Of a DNA stretch of 64,000 bases, positions 42,317-51,646 are shown one piece after another; the stretch's first letter is position 1; each line of letters opens with the position of its first letter. The position numbers and the translations under genes are program-made. This DNA comes from Stutzerimonas stutzeri (GTDB lineage Bacteria > Pseudomonadota > Gammaproteobacteria > Pseudomonadales > Pseudomonadaceae): NCBI GenBank assembly GCA_002387205.1, contig DGLA01000007.1, forward strand, positions 4,631-68,630. The letters are read 5' to 3'. The notes under the pieces were generated by a model. It saw only the letters and a program-made list of their open reading frames with translations. It did not search any database and was not told the origin of the DNA.

Positions 42317-44881
42317 TTAGTGTTTGGCCTGGCTTGCCTGGCTAAGCAGGGCGGTCAGCTCCCTGGCGGGCAATGGATGGCTCATGTGAAAGCCCTGCAA
42401 CTCGCTGCAGCCGTCGGCCAGCAGCAGATTCAACTGTTCTAGCGTCTCTACTCCCTCGGCGGTGACACGCATTTGCAATCCCCGGCCAAGGTCGATAAGC
42501 GCTTTCACGATCGAATGACTTTCAACCGAGTGAGACATGCCGGCAACGAAACTGCCGTCGATCTTGATCATGTCGAACGGGTAGTTGCGCAGATTGCTCA
42601 GCGATGAATAACCCGTGCCGAAGTCGTCCATCGCCAACCGAAGGCCGAGGGATTTCAGGCGAGTGAGAACTTCCAGAGTGCTCTGGTTTTCCTGCAGCAG
42701 AGCAGTCTCGGTGATTTCCAGTTCCAGACGGCTGGCAGACAATCCGCTGTCTGCCAGCGCGGTGTGGATCATCTGGTACAGGTCGGCACAGCGCAGTTGC
42801 AGCGGTGACAGGTTTACCGAGACCACCAGGTCGTCGCTCCAGTTGGCGGCCTCGAAGCACGCTTCGCGCAAGATCCATTCGCCCAGCGGAACGATCAGGC
42901 CTGTTTCTTCGGCCAGCGGTATGAAGTGCTCCGGAAGCAGCACACCGCGGCTGGGATGGTGCCAGCGCAGCAAGGCTTCGGCGCCGCTGATGCGCATGCC
43001 TTCGCTCAGATAGCGCGGCTGGTAGTAAGCCTCGAACTGACCCTCGGCGAGCGCCTGCCGCAGCTCGTCCTCCTGGCGGCGGCGGTCATGAAGACGCTGG
43101 TCCATTTCCCTGCCGTAGAAACACCAGGTACTGCGCCCGTCAGCCTTGGCCTGGTAGAGCGCGATATCGGCACACCGCAACAGCTCGCTGGCCTGGGTGG
43201 CGTCCGTCGGGGCCAGGGCTATGCCGACGCTTGCACCGATCAGGATCTGCTTGTCCTCGTAGCTGAACGGCTCGCTGACGGTTTCGATCACCCGTTCGCA
43301 GAGCTTTTCGATGTCTTCGTTGTGCTGCAGACGGCTCATGACCATGACGAACTCGTCGCCACCCAGGCGTGCAACAAGATCATCACCACGAATACATTGC
43401 TTCAGACGGTTGGCGACGCCGACCAGGATTTCATCACCGGCGCCATGGCCAAGGGTGTCGTTCACTGGTTTGAACCGGTCCAGGTCGATGTAGAGCACGG
43501 TCAGCCGCGAGGCCGTGGTCAGCGAATTGAGCTTGCCCTCTAGGTAGTCGCGCAACCGATTGCGATTCGGCAGGCCAGTCAACGCGTCGTGTTGGGAAAG
43601 GTATTGCACGCGGGCTTGCGCCTTGGTCTCTTCGGTTACATCGCTGGCCGTGCCGCGATACCCCAGCAGGCGGTCACCTTCACGGATAGCTCGAGCAGAC
43701 AGTCGACAGTGGCGAATACAACCATCCGCCGCGTGATAACTGCAACGTAGCGGTATCCGGTGAGGGCCGGTCAGCCAGTCCTGCAACGCCGCATTGTCGC
43801 TGATGAGAAGGTCGATCAAAGGGCGGCCGATCCAGGCTGCCGCGGCATGTCCGGTTATTTCCTCGAAGCGGCTCGATAGATAGGTGAGTCGGGCGTGCTG
43901 GTCGGTTTCCCAGATCCAGTCGGAAGCGGCCTCCGCCACGTCGCGGAAGCGCTCCTCGCTGGCTGCCAAAGCCGAGCGGCTCGCTGCCAGGCGCCTGTAA
44001 CTGGCGTCCATGATCCGCACGGTTTTCAACGCCTGGCACAACAACAGCCAGGCCAGCAGGCCAAGCCCGAGCGTGACCACGCCAAGCACCGGCAATGTCA
44101 TCCAGAGCAGGTATCTGCCGGGCTGAGAAACAGACCAGGCAAGGCGGACGGTCGTACCGTCGAGCCTGTTCAATTCGAGCGTTGCGCCCTCGGTGACTTC
44201 GCTGTTGCGGGCCTCGCGCAGCCCGTCGACCGCATACGCCTGGCCCAGCTCGAGAAGCCAGTCGGGGTCCATGACGTCGACGAAGATCAATATCGAGGCG
44301 GGGCCTGGTGCTTCTTCAATGTCACTGCCCCCTGTAGTCATCACCGCTGCCGCTGCCATTGCCGGATACCCTTCGGCAGACAGCACGCCAGCTGCAGTAT
44401 CTTCATCCTCAACAGCGATGCGTGCCTCGGTCAGCAGTTCGGGTAGCCCGTTACCAAGCCACTGGTGTGCATCGGCATCTGCAAGCTTGCCGCGGATGAC
44501 CGAATAGGTGGTCCTGCCGTCCGGGTCTACGACGAACACCGCGTCGTAACCGAAATCGTCGAACATGGACGGCCCCAGGTTTTCCTGCTCGTACGCCCAG
44601 TGCAGGTTTACCTGACTGCTGAGGTTGGCATAGGCATCGCCCCAGAAGGCGTTGTCGGCGATGTGACGGCTCATGCCGCGGCGATGTGCTTCGAAGGCTT
44701 TGCCCGCCAGAAAGCGTTCACGGACCAGCGCATCGGCGTCTATCGTCTTGGCGATATGGACAACCGCAGCGGCAGCGGCCAGCAGCGCGACCGCCAACAG
44801 GCAGGCGATGCCGGGCAGGATGCGGCGAGCGAAGGTGATCTGGGCTTTCGGTTCTTCTGGAGAGGAGGAAATTGCTGGCAT
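42317..44881 (-). CDS. Membrane sensor GGDEF-EAL protein (CHASE4-PAS-GGDEF-EAL)
   Basis: 854 residues. Layout: membrane segment at about 20-43; periplasmic CHASE4-like domain (about 45-255); second membrane segment (about 258-282); PAS domain (about 305-420); GGDEF domain with intact GGDEF at 507-511; and EAL domain from about 605, motif GAEALLRW near 633-640. An RxxD inhibitory site (RGDD, 498-501) precedes GGDEF by five residues. EAL catalytic segments ITETALL, MDDFGTGYSSL, KIDGSF and AEGVET are all present. Both cyclase and phosphodiesterase activity are possible. The signal is unknown. A flagellar cluster lies 4.5 kb away. Confidence 0.93.
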   Translation of the reverse strand: MPAISSSPEEPKAQITFARRILPGIACLLAVALLAAAAAVVHIAKTIDADALVRERFLAGKAFEAHRRGMSRHIADNAFWGDAYANLSSQVNLHWAYEQENLGPSMFDDFGYDAVFVVDPDGRTTYSVIRGKLADADAHQWLGNGLPELLTEARIAVEDEDTAAGVLSAEGYPAMAAAAVMTTGGSDIEEAPGPASILIFVDVMDPDWLLELGQAYAVDGLREARNSEVTEGATLELNRLDGTTVRLAWSVSQPGRYLLWMTLPVLGVVTLGLGLLAWLLLCQALKTVRIMDASYRRLAASRSALAASEERFRDVAEAASDWIWETDQHARLTYLSSRFEEITGHAAAAWIGRPLIDLLISDNAALQDWLTGPHRIPLRCSYHAADGCIRHCRLSARAIREGDRLLGYRGTASDVTEETKAQARVQYLSQHDALTGLPNRNRLRDYLEGKLNSLTTASRLTVLYIDLDRFKPVNDTLGHGAGDEILVGVANRLKQCIRGDDLVARLGGDEFVMVMSRLQHNEDIEKLCERVIETVSEPFSYEDKQILIGASVGIALAPTDATQASELLRCADIALYQAKADGRSTWCFYGREMDQRLHDRRRQEDELRQALAEGQFEAYYQPRYLSEGMRISGAEALLRWHHPSRGVLLPEHFIPLAEETGLIVPLGEWILREACFEAANWSDDLVVSVNLSPLQLRCADLYQMIHTALADSGLSASRLELEITETALLQENQSTLEVLTRLKSLGLRLAMDDFGTGYSSLSNLRNYPFDMIKIDGSFVAGMSHSVESHSIVKALIDLGRGLQMRVTAEGVETLEQLNLLLADGCSELQGFHMSHPLPARELTALLSQASQAKH

Positions 44882-45023
44882 TCTGTCGTCCTGTTGAGAA
44901 GACGGAATGATCGCCTGATTTCTGGCATGTGGCCATCATGACCTTATAGAACCAGCAACTTTCCAGACGCGTGGCACAGGGCTCCTGGCCGGTGGAGCCT
45001 TGAGGATATGGCCCATTCAGCGA

Positions 45024-45191
45024 CTATCGGTTGCGAGCGTCTTCGGCATCTGCTTCGGCATTGCGCTGGGCAATGCGTTGCTTCTGCTCTTCGGTCAGCG
45101 GGATCTTGCGTGCGCCGGCGCGCAGCATCAATAGCCCGCCGATGATGGTGCCGATTACAAGGGCCAACAGCAGCCAGATATACCAGGGCAC
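45024..45191 (-). CDS. DUF2897 family small membrane protein
   Basis: 55 residues, missed by length cut-offs. It starts at a GTG (45191) with a strong ribosome site, GGAGGTG, just upstream. Sequence: PWYIWLLLALVIGTIIGGLL as a membrane helix, then LRAGARKIPLTEEQKQRIAQ and a charged tail ending in DARNR. This is the DUF2897 pattern, a family of small single-pass proteins of unknown role in Pseudomonas. The neighbouring pyrF is on the other strand with 164 bp between starts. Confidence 0.85.
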   Translation of the reverse strand: MPWYIWLLLALVIGTIIGGLLMLRAGARKIPLTEEQKQRIAQRNAEADAEDARNR

Positions 45192-45355
45192 GGGACACCT
45201 CCATTCAGTCAGTTGGACAGGACATCACCTTACGCCGCGTGGCTGCGCGAAGCCATCCCGGTGCGGGATTGCCGAAGCATGGTTGCACGTCCCAGGCTCC
45301 GTTGAGGGGCGGTTTTCTGCGACAATGCGCGCCGAATTTTGCCGAGGACGCCCCC

Positions 45356-46051
45356 ATGCCCTGCCAGACCCCCATCATCGTTGCGCTCGATTTTCCCTCC
45401 CGTGATGCTGCGCTGGCAGTGGCCGCGCAACTGGATCCGGCTCTGTGTCGGGTGAAGGTGGGCAAGGAACTGTTTACCCGTTGCGGTCCACAGGTAGTCG
45501 AAGCATTGCACGCCAAGGGCTTCGAAGTATTTCTAGACCTGAAATTTCACGACATCCCGAACACCACGGCCATGGCAGTCAAGGCTGCAGCTGAGCTGGG
45601 CGTCTGGATGGTCAATGTGCACTGCTCAGGTGGCCTGCGCATGATGACGGCATGCCGCGAGACCCTTGAACAGCTGAGCGGCGCAAAGCCGCTACTGATC
45701 GGCGTGACCGTGCTTACCAGCATGGAACAGCAGGATCTTGCCGATATCGGTCTTGATATTGCGCCTGAGCAACAGGTGCTGCGTCTGGCCGGTCTCGCGG
45801 CCAGAGCCGGTTTGGATGGGCTGGTCTGCTCGGCTCAGGAGGCCCCTCCGTTGAAGTCGCAGTTCGCCGGACTGCAGCTGGTCACCCCGGGCATTCGACC
45901 AGCTGGCAGCGCAACCGATGACCAGCGGCGCATCCTTACCCCGACCGAGGCGATGGCGGCAGGTTCCGATTATCTGGTGATTGGGCGGCCCATCGCCGGG
46001 GCAGATAATCCCGCGCAGGCCTTGGCTGCGGTGGTTGCGCAACTGGCTTGA
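45356..46051 (+). CDS. pyrF: Orotidine 5'-phosphate decarboxylase
   Basis: 231 residues from the ATG at 45356. It catalyses the last step of UMP synthesis. VALDFPSRDAAL (N-terminal), the catalytic DLKFHDIPNT with Lys-His-Asp, and the phosphate-binding DYLVIGRPIAGADNP are all present. In many gamma-proteobacteria pyrF is linked to DUF2897-like or yciM genes; here the divergent DUF2897 gene is consistent. A GC-rich terminator follows. Confidence 0.97.
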   Translation: MPCQTPIIVALDFPSRDAALAVAAQLDPALCRVKVGKELFTRCGPQVVEALHAKGFEVFLDLKFHDIPNTTAMAVKAAAELGVWMVNVHCSGGLRMMTACRETLEQLSGAKPLLIGVTVLTSMEQQDLADIGLDIAPEQQVLRLAGLAARAGLDGLVCSAQEAPPLKSQFAGLQLVTPGIRPAGSATDDQRRILTPTEAMAAGSDYLVIGRPIAGADNPAQALAAVVAQLA

Positions 46052-46059
46052 TCCAGGAA

Positions 46060-46088
46060 CGGGTCGCCAGCCCGGCGACCCGCTTCTT
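46060..46088 (+). terminator. Terminator downstream of pyrF
   Basis: CGGGTCGCC and GGCGACCCG form a perfect 9-bp stem around a 5-nt loop, followed by CTTCTT. The hairpin lies between convergent pyrF and the reductase gene, and may serve both. Confidence 0.7.
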
Positions 46089-46093
46089 GCGGA

Positions 46094-47098
46094 TCAGCTG
46101 ACTTTCAGCACCAGCTTGCCGAAGTTGCCGCCGGTGAACAGCTTCATCAAGGTGTCGGGGAAGGTTTCCAGGCCCTCGACCACATCTTCCTTGCTCTTGA
46201 GCTCGCCGCTCTGCATCCAGCCAGCCATGTCTTTCATGGCTTCCGGATAGCGCGAGACATAATCCATCACCACCATGCCCTGCATGCGGCCACGGTTGAC
46301 CAGCAGCGACAGGTAGTTGGCAGGACCCTTGACCGCTTCCTTGTTGTTGTACTGGCTGATGGCGCCGCAGATGACGATACGGGCTCCGACCGCGATTCGC
46401 GTCAGCACCGCGTCGAGAATATCGCCGCCGACGTTATCGAAATAGACGTCGACTCCTTTCGGGCATTCTCGCTTGAGCGCGGCGTGCAGGTCTTCGTTCT
46501 TGTAATCGATGGCCGCGTCGAAGCCGAGCTCCTCGACGAGAAAGCGACATTTGTCCGCGCCGCCGGCGATGCCCACCACGCGGCACCCCTTGATCCTGGC
46601 GATCTGTCCGGCCACGCTGCCCACCGCGCCGGCCGCTCCGGATATGACAACGGTTTCGCCGGCTTTCGGCTCACCGACAGCGAGCAGGCCGAAGTAGGCG
46701 GTCATGCCGGTCATACCCAGCGCAGACAGGTAGCGCGGCAAGGGCGCCTGGTTCGGGTCTACCTTGTAGAAACCTTTCGGCTCGCCGAGGAAATATTCCT
46801 GCACGCCTAACGCACCGTTGACGTAGTCACCTTCGGCAAACCCCGGGTGCTGGGAGGCGATGACCTTGCCAATCCCCAGGGCACGCATCACCTCGCCAAT
46901 TCCGACCGGGGGAATGTAGGACTTTGCATCGTTCATCCAGCCGCGCATGGCGGGGTCCAGGGAAAGGTACTCCACCTTGACCAGTATCTGGCCAGGCCCA
47001 GGCTCACCTACTGGCGTCTCGACGTACTCGAAGGTGTCATGCGTCGGCGCGCCGACCGGGCGCTTGGCCAGAAGATATTGGTGGTTGATGCTGTTCAT
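46094..47098 (-). CDS. NADP-dependent medium-chain reductase (CurA/leukotriene-B4-dehydrogenase-like)
   Basis: 334 residues from the ATG at 47098 (MNSINHQYLLAKRP). It belongs to the zinc-free medium-chain dehydrogenase branch: N-terminal FEYVETPVGEPGPGQILVKVEYLSLDPAMRGWM, then a Rossmann part with ETVVISGAAGAVGSVAGQIA and VDVYFDNVGGD. Relatives reduce enones, curcumin or prostaglandin-type double bonds with NADPH. No catalytic zinc ligands are seen. Physiological substrate unknown; detoxification of reactive enals is a common suggestion. Confidence 0.9.
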   Translation of the reverse strand: MNSINHQYLLAKRPVGAPTHDTFEYVETPVGEPGPGQILVKVEYLSLDPAMRGWMNDAKSYIPPVGIGEVMRALGIGKVIASQHPGFAEGDYVNGALGVQEYFLGEPKGFYKVDPNQAPLPRYLSALGMTGMTAYFGLLAVGEPKAGETVVISGAAGAVGSVAGQIARIKGCRVVGIAGGADKCRFLVEELGFDAAIDYKNEDLHAALKRECPKGVDVYFDNVGGDILDAVLTRIAVGARIVICGAISQYNNKEAVKGPANYLSLLVNRGRMQGMVVMDYVSRYPEAMKDMAGWMQSGELKSKEDVVEGLETFPDTLMKLFTGGNFGKLVLKVS

Positions 47099-47312
47099 GG
47101 AAGCCTCTGGGTTGTGTGAAACCGTTGGTGTAGCCCTCCGGACCGAGCCCTGCAAGCAAGCCTGCGCGCTGGAATGCGCAGGCATCTGTGCGAGTGATAT
47201 CGCCTTGTTGACGTTTAAACGCTGCACAGGATGGCGGTATAAGCATGACCGCTAGCTGGCCAGCGGTCATTATCGGACCGGGCGCCATCCTTAAATGAGC
47301 AGGGTATTGAGC

Positions 47313-48074
47313 ATGAGTATGTCTTTTTCCGGTCAGGTTGCATTGGTCACCGGCGCAGCGGCAGGGATCGGTCGCGCCACCGCGCTTGCATTTGCCAGGC
47401 AGGGTCTCAAGGTCATGGTGGCCGATATCGACGAAACGGGCGGCAGGGCTTGCGCCGAGGCGATCCTTGAAGCGGGTGGCGATGCCGCCTTTGTTCGTTG
47501 CGATGTCACCTGTAACGAGCAGGTCAAGGCCATGAACGAACAGGTCGTCGCCACCTATGGACGTCTGGATTACGCCTTCAACAACGCCGGTATCGAGATT
47601 GAGAAGGGCCGCCTGGCTGAAGGAAGCGAAGCGGAGTTCGACGCCATCATGGGTGTCAACGTCAAGGGCGTCTGGTTATGCATGAAGCATCAGCTTCCGG
47701 TGATGCTGGCGCAGGGTGGCGGAGTCATCGTCAATACCGCGTCAGTTGCAGGTCTCGGCGCGGCGCCCAAGATGAGCATCTACGCAGCGTCGAAGCACGC
47801 CGTCATCGGCCTGACCAAATCGGCGGCGATCGAATACGCCAAGAAAAAGATCCGGGTCAATGCGGTATGCCCGGCCGTGATCGATACGGACATGTTTCGT
47901 CGTGCCTATGAGGCGGACCCGCGCAAGGCCGAGTTTGCAGCTGCCATGCACCCGGTCGGGCGGGTCGGTACGGTGGAGGAGGTCGCCGCTGCAGTGCTCT
48001 ACCTATGCAGTGACGGCGCAGCCTTTACCACCGGCCACGCGCTGGCCGTGGACGGTGGTGCCACGGCGATCTGA
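47313..48074 (+). CDS. SDR family oxidoreductase
   Basis: About 253 residues. Of three near ATGs (47295, 47313, 47319), 47313 has AGGG at good distance. It is a classical SDR: TGAAAGIGRAT near residue 12, NNAGIE, catalytic Ser and Tyr-Lys in NTASVAGLGAAPKMSIYAASKHAV, and the C-terminal GHALAVDGGATAI. Cofactor preference appears to be NAD(H) (VADIDE after beta 2). Substrate is unknown. It lies between the divergent reductase and the convergent BenE gene. Confidence 0.88.
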   Translation: MSMSFSGQVALVTGAAAGIGRATALAFARQGLKVMVADIDETGGRACAEAILEAGGDAAFVRCDVTCNEQVKAMNEQVVATYGRLDYAFNNAGIEIEKGRLAEGSEAEFDAIMGVNVKGVWLCMKHQLPVMLAQGGGVIVNTASVAGLGAAPKMSIYAASKHAVIGLTKSAAIEYAKKKIRVNAVCPAVIDTDMFRRAYEADPRKAEFAAAMHPVGRVGTVEEVAAAVLYLCSDGAAFTTGHALAVDGGATAI

Positions 48075-48086
48075 GCGGCGTCGCAA

Positions 48087-49280
48087 TCACGGCCCTTTAG
48101 GCGTGCTGACGATCAGCAGCGTCAGTACGCCCGCGACCAGACCCCATAGCGCTGAGCCGATGCCAAAAAGGGTCAGCCCCGACGCCGTCACCATGAAGGT
48201 GATCAGTGCTGCTTCGCGTTCCCTGGGGTTCTGCATGGCCTGAGTGAAGCCGCTACCGATCGAGCCCAGCAATGCCAGTGCTGCGATGGACAACACCAGG
48301 GCTGCCGGAAAGGAGGCGAACAGTGCCGCCAGGGTAGCCCCGAATATTCCGGCAATGCCGTAGAACACGCCGCACCACACGGCCGCGGTATAGCGCCGCG
48401 TCGGGTCCGGGTGTGCTTCCGGCCCGCTGCAGATGGCCATGGTGATCGCGGCCAGGTGAATGCCATGGGAGCCGAACGGGGCCAGCAATACCGAGGCGAT
48501 GCCCGTCGTAGAAATCAGTGGCGAGGCGGGCACCTGATAGCCCTCGGCGCGGAGGACGGCCAGGCCCGGCATGTTCTGCGAGGCCATGGCGATGACAAAC
48601 AGCGGAATGCCGATACTGAAGATGGCTGCAAGCGACAGGCTCGGTGTCGTCCAGACCGGTACCGCGACCTCCAGACTCAACTGTCGGAAATCGAGCAACC
48701 CCTGGCCGGCCGCCAGCAGGCATCCGAGGATCAAGGCCGAAAGCACGGCATAGCGTGGCATCAACCGCTTGGCGATGAGATAGCTGAAGAACATTCCCAG
48801 TACCAGCAACGGCTGAACTTCAACGGCGCGAAAGATTTCGCTGCCGATGTTGAACAGCACTCCGGCCAGCAGCGCAGCGGCCAGCGACGCGGGCACCTTG
48901 CGCATCAGCCGCTCGAAGCTGCCGGTGAGGCCGCACAGAGCGATCAGGGCCGAGGCGAATATGAAAGCGCCGATCGCTTCACCATAGGGAACGCCAGGCA
49001 GGCTGCTGATCAGCAGCGCGGCACCCGGCGTCGACCAGGCGATGACCACGGGCGTGCGGTAGCGCAGTGATAGCCCGATGCTGCAAATCGCCATGCCGAT
49101 CGAGAGCGACCAGATCCAGGAAGAGATCTGCCCGCTACTGAGGCCGGCCGCCTGCCCAGCCTGAAACATGAGTACCAGCGAACTGGTGTACCCGGTCAGC
49201 ATGGCGATGAAGCCTGCCACGATGGTGGAGGCCGAGCTGTCAGCGAGTAGGCGATTGGGCGAGCGAATGGTATTCGGCAT
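48087..49280 (-). CDS. benE: BenE family benzoate/H+ symporter-like transporter
   Basis: 397 residues, start preceded by AAGGA. It has about twelve membrane segments with the BenE features GFIAMLTGYTSSLVLMFQA, GLSLRYRTPVVIAWSTPGAALL and LRAEGYQVPASPLISTTGIAS. Members take up benzoate or related aromatics with protons. No benABCD or cat genes are near, so the substrate is inferred and the role could be different. 12 bp separate its stop from that of the SDR gene. Confidence 0.88.
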   Translation of the reverse strand: MPNTIRSPNRLLADSSASTIVAGFIAMLTGYTSSLVLMFQAGQAAGLSSGQISSWIWSLSIGMAICSIGLSLRYRTPVVIAWSTPGAALLISSLPGVPYGEAIGAFIFASALIALCGLTGSFERLMRKVPASLAAALLAGVLFNIGSEIFRAVEVQPLLVLGMFFSYLIAKRLMPRYAVLSALILGCLLAAGQGLLDFRQLSLEVAVPVWTTPSLSLAAIFSIGIPLFVIAMASQNMPGLAVLRAEGYQVPASPLISTTGIASVLLAPFGSHGIHLAAITMAICSGPEAHPDPTRRYTAAVWCGVFYGIAGIFGATLAALFASFPAALVLSIAALALLGSIGSGFTQAMQNPREREAALITFMVTASGLTLFGIGSALWGLVAGVLTLLIVSTPKGP

Positions 49281-49442
49281 GGAGATTCCTTGTGATTCCG
49301 ATGCCTAGCCTATGAGCCGCGGCGACGGACGTCACCGTACAGCGGGCGGCGTGATCGGCGTAACAGCTCTGGCGAAAACGAGGGGAGGCTGGCGGCTGGA
49401 CGAAAAACCCCATCGCACTTGCCGTCAGTCTCCAGCCCTTTG

Positions 49443-49458
49443 TGGCATCGATGTTGCT
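49443..49458 (+). promoter_or_regulatory. Sigma-54 promoter for fliE
   Basis: TGGCAT-N5-TTGCT, with GG and GC ten bases apart, matches the sigma-54 consensus TGGCAC-N5-TTGCW at all key bases. Transcription would start near 49470, about 45 nt before the fliE ATG. In Pseudomonas the fliEFGHIJ unit is RpoN-dependent, so this fits. The rest of the benE-fliE gap (49281-49442) shows nothing else I recognise. Confidence 0.85.
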
Positions 49459-49513
49459 ATTACTCCTGCGCCTGCTGCGATGCGTCAATAAAACCGCAGC
49501 TGTTGGAGGAAAG

Positions 49514-49843
49514 ATGAGTCAGGGTATCGAATTCAATCGCTTGATGCTGGAAATGCGGGCCATGCAGACCGATGCAATGGCGCGTTCCAAGCCCGTGGCG
49601 GCTACCCCGGAGGTAGGCGCTCCGAGCTTTTCCGACATGCTCGGCCAGGCCGTCAACAAGGTGAACGAAACCCAGCAAGCCTCCAGCCAGATGGCCACCG
49701 CTTTTGAAATGGGCCAGGGCGGCGTCGATCTGACCGAAGTGATGATCGCCTCGCAAAAGGCCAGTGTTTCCTTTCAAGCCATGACCCAGGTCCGAAACAA
49801 GTTGGTCCAGGCGTACCAAGACATCATGCAGATGCCGGTATAA
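49514..49843 (+). CDS. fliE: Flagellar hook-basal body protein FliE
   Basis: 109 residues from the ATG at 49514, preceded by GGAGGAAAG; the longer open frame upstream runs through the sigma-54 promoter and is not real. The C-terminal half (TEVMIASQKASVSFQAMTQVRNKLVQAYQDIMQMPV) is typical. FliE joins the MS ring to the rod in the periplasm and is exported by the flagellar type III system. It opens the operon, with fliF after 15 bp. Confidence 0.95.
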   Translation: MSQGIEFNRLMLEMRAMQTDAMARSKPVAATPEVGAPSFSDMLGQAVNKVNETQQASSQMATAFEMGQGGVDLTEVMIASQKASVSFQAMTQVRNKLVQAYQDIMQMPV

Positions 49844-49858
49844 GGCAGGGTTTGAACA

Positions 49859-51646
49859 ATGGCTGAAGCGCTTAGCAAGGTCCCAGTGCCGGTTGATTCG
49901 GGTGTGCCGAAAAAGCCCCTGCTGGGTCTCTCGTTTCTGGAAAACCTGTCCGAAATGTCGATGTTGCGGCAGATCGGTCTCCTGGTCGGACTGGCTGCTA
50001 GTGTCGCCATCGGCTTTGCCGTGGTGCTCTGGTCTCAGCAACCGGACTACCGGCCATTGCTCGGCAGCCTCGCCGGAATGGATGCCAACCAGGTCATGGA
50101 AACCCTGGCGGCGGCCGATATTTCCTACACCGTCGAGCCGAACTCCGGTGCGCTGCTGGTCAAGGCTGACGACCTGGCCCGTGCGCGTCTGAAACTCGCC
50201 AGTGCCGGCATTGCGCCGACCGACAGCAATATCGGCTTCGAAATTCTCGACAAGGAGCAGGGGCTCGGCACCAGCCAGTTCATGGAGGCCACCCGTTATC
50301 GCCGCGGGCTCGAGGGTGAGCTGGGTCGCACCATTTCCAGCCTTAACAATGTGAAGGGCGCGCGGGTTCATCTGGCCATTCCGAAAAGCTCGGTATTCGT
50401 GCGTGACGAACGCAAGCCGAGCGCCTCGGTACTGGTCGAGCTCTATCCGGGTCGCAGCCTCGAACCCAGCCAGGTGATGGCGATCATCAATCTTGTCGCT
50501 ACCAGCGTGCCGGAGCTGACCAAGTCGCAGATCACCGTGGTCGACCAGAAGGGCAACCTGCTGTCCGACCAGCAGGAACTCACCGAACTGAGCATGGCCG
50601 GCAAGCAGTTCGACTACAGCCGTCGCATGGAAAGCCTCTACACCCAGCGGGTGCATAACATCCTCCAGCCGGTGCTGGGCAGCGGTCGTTACAAGGCTGA
50701 AGTATCGGCAGACGTAGACTTCAGTGCGGTCGAATCCACCTCCGAGACCTTCAACCCGGACCAGCCGGCCCTGCGCAGCGAGCAGAGCGTCAATGAACAA
50801 CGCCAGAGCAGCCTCGGCCCGCAGGGCGTTCCGGGTGCCCTGAGCAATCAGCCACCAGGTCCTGCCGCAGCACCTGAAAATGCTGTAGCCGGCCAGGCGC
50901 CTGCGGGAGCCATCGCTCCCGGCCAGCCATTGCTCGATGCGAACGGGCAGCAGGTCATGGATCCAGCCACCGGCCAACCGATGCTGGCCCCGTTCCCGGC
51001 AGACAAACGCGAGCAGGCGACCCGCAACTATGAGCTGGACCGCTCCATCAGCTACACCAAGCAGCAACAGGGGCGCCTGCGCCGGCTATCGGTAGCCGTG
51101 GTGCTCGACGACCAGGTCACGATTTCGGAGGATGGCCAGGCTACCCGAGTTCCCCGTACCGCCGAAGAATTGGCGCGGTTCACGCGGCTGGTGCAGGACG
51201 CCGTTGGCTTCGACGCCAGCCGCGGCGACAGCGTCAGCGTGATCAATGCGCCATTTGCCAGCGACTCCATGGAGGATGTCTTTGTCGACAGCCCGTTCTA
51301 CACGCAGCCCTGGTTCTGGGACGTGGTCAAGCAGGTGCTCGGCGTGCTCTTTATCCTGGTTCTGGTGTTCGGCGTGCTGCGGCCGGTGCTGAACAATCTG
51401 ACCAATGCCGGCAAAGGCAAAGAGCTGCAAACGGCAGGTGGCGAGGCCGAGCTGGCCGATATGGACGGCGGCGTGGACGGTGCGTTGGCCAACGACCGGG
51501 TCAGCCTGAGCGGGCCGCAGAGCATCATGCTGCCGAGCCCGACCGAGGGATACGATGCGCAATTGAATGCCATCAAGAATCTGGTAGCAGAGGACCCGGG
51601 CCGGGTGGCTCAGGTCGTCAAAGAGTGGATCAACGCAGATGAGTGA
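49859..51646 (+). CDS. fliF: Flagellar MS-ring protein FliF
   Basis: 595 residues. Two membrane segments, at about 40-60 and 480-500, flank a large periplasmic region with ring-building motifs (YRPLLGSLAGMDANQVMETL, DSNIGFEILD, YRRGLEGELGRTI). The C-terminal tail (about 560-595) binds FliG. It builds the base of the flagellar motor and houses the export gate. Its stop overlaps the fliG start by 8 bp. Confidence 0.97.
   Translation: MAEALSKVPVPVDSGVPKKPLLGLSFLENLSEMSMLRQIGLLVGLAASVAIGFAVVLWSQQPDYRPLLGSLAGMDANQVMETLAAADISYTVEPNSGALLVKADDLARARLKLASAGIAPTDSNIGFEILDKEQGLGTSQFMEATRYRRGLEGELGRTISSLNNVKGARVHLAIPKSSVFVRDERKPSASVLVELYPGRSLEPSQVMAIINLVATSVPELTKSQITVVDQKGNLLSDQQELTELSMAGKQFDYSRRMESLYTQRVHNILQPVLGSGRYKAEVSADVDFSAVESTSETFNPDQPALRSEQSVNEQRQSSLGPQGVPGALSNQPPGPAAAPENAVAGQAPAGAIAPGQPLLDANGQQVMDPATGQPMLAPFPADKREQATRNYELDRSISYTKQQQGRLRRLSVAVVLDDQVTISEDGQATRVPRTAEELARFTRLVQDAVGFDASRGDSVSVINAPFASDSMEDVFVDSPFYTQPWFWDVVKQVLGVLFILVLVFGVLRPVLNNLTNAGKGKELQTAGGEAELADMDGGVDGALANDRVSLSGPQSIMLPSPTEGYDAQLNAIKNLVAEDPGRVAQVVKEWINADE

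Noticed and set aside
49442..49513. Longer start for fliE including a leucine-rich stretch
   Set aside because: It would translate the sigma-54 promoter; the ATG at 49514 has a perfect ribosome site and family-typical N-terminus.
49460..51067. 535-residue minus-strand open frame opposite fliE and fliF
   Set aside because: Same cause: an antisense shadow of strongly biased codons, with composition unlike any protein family.
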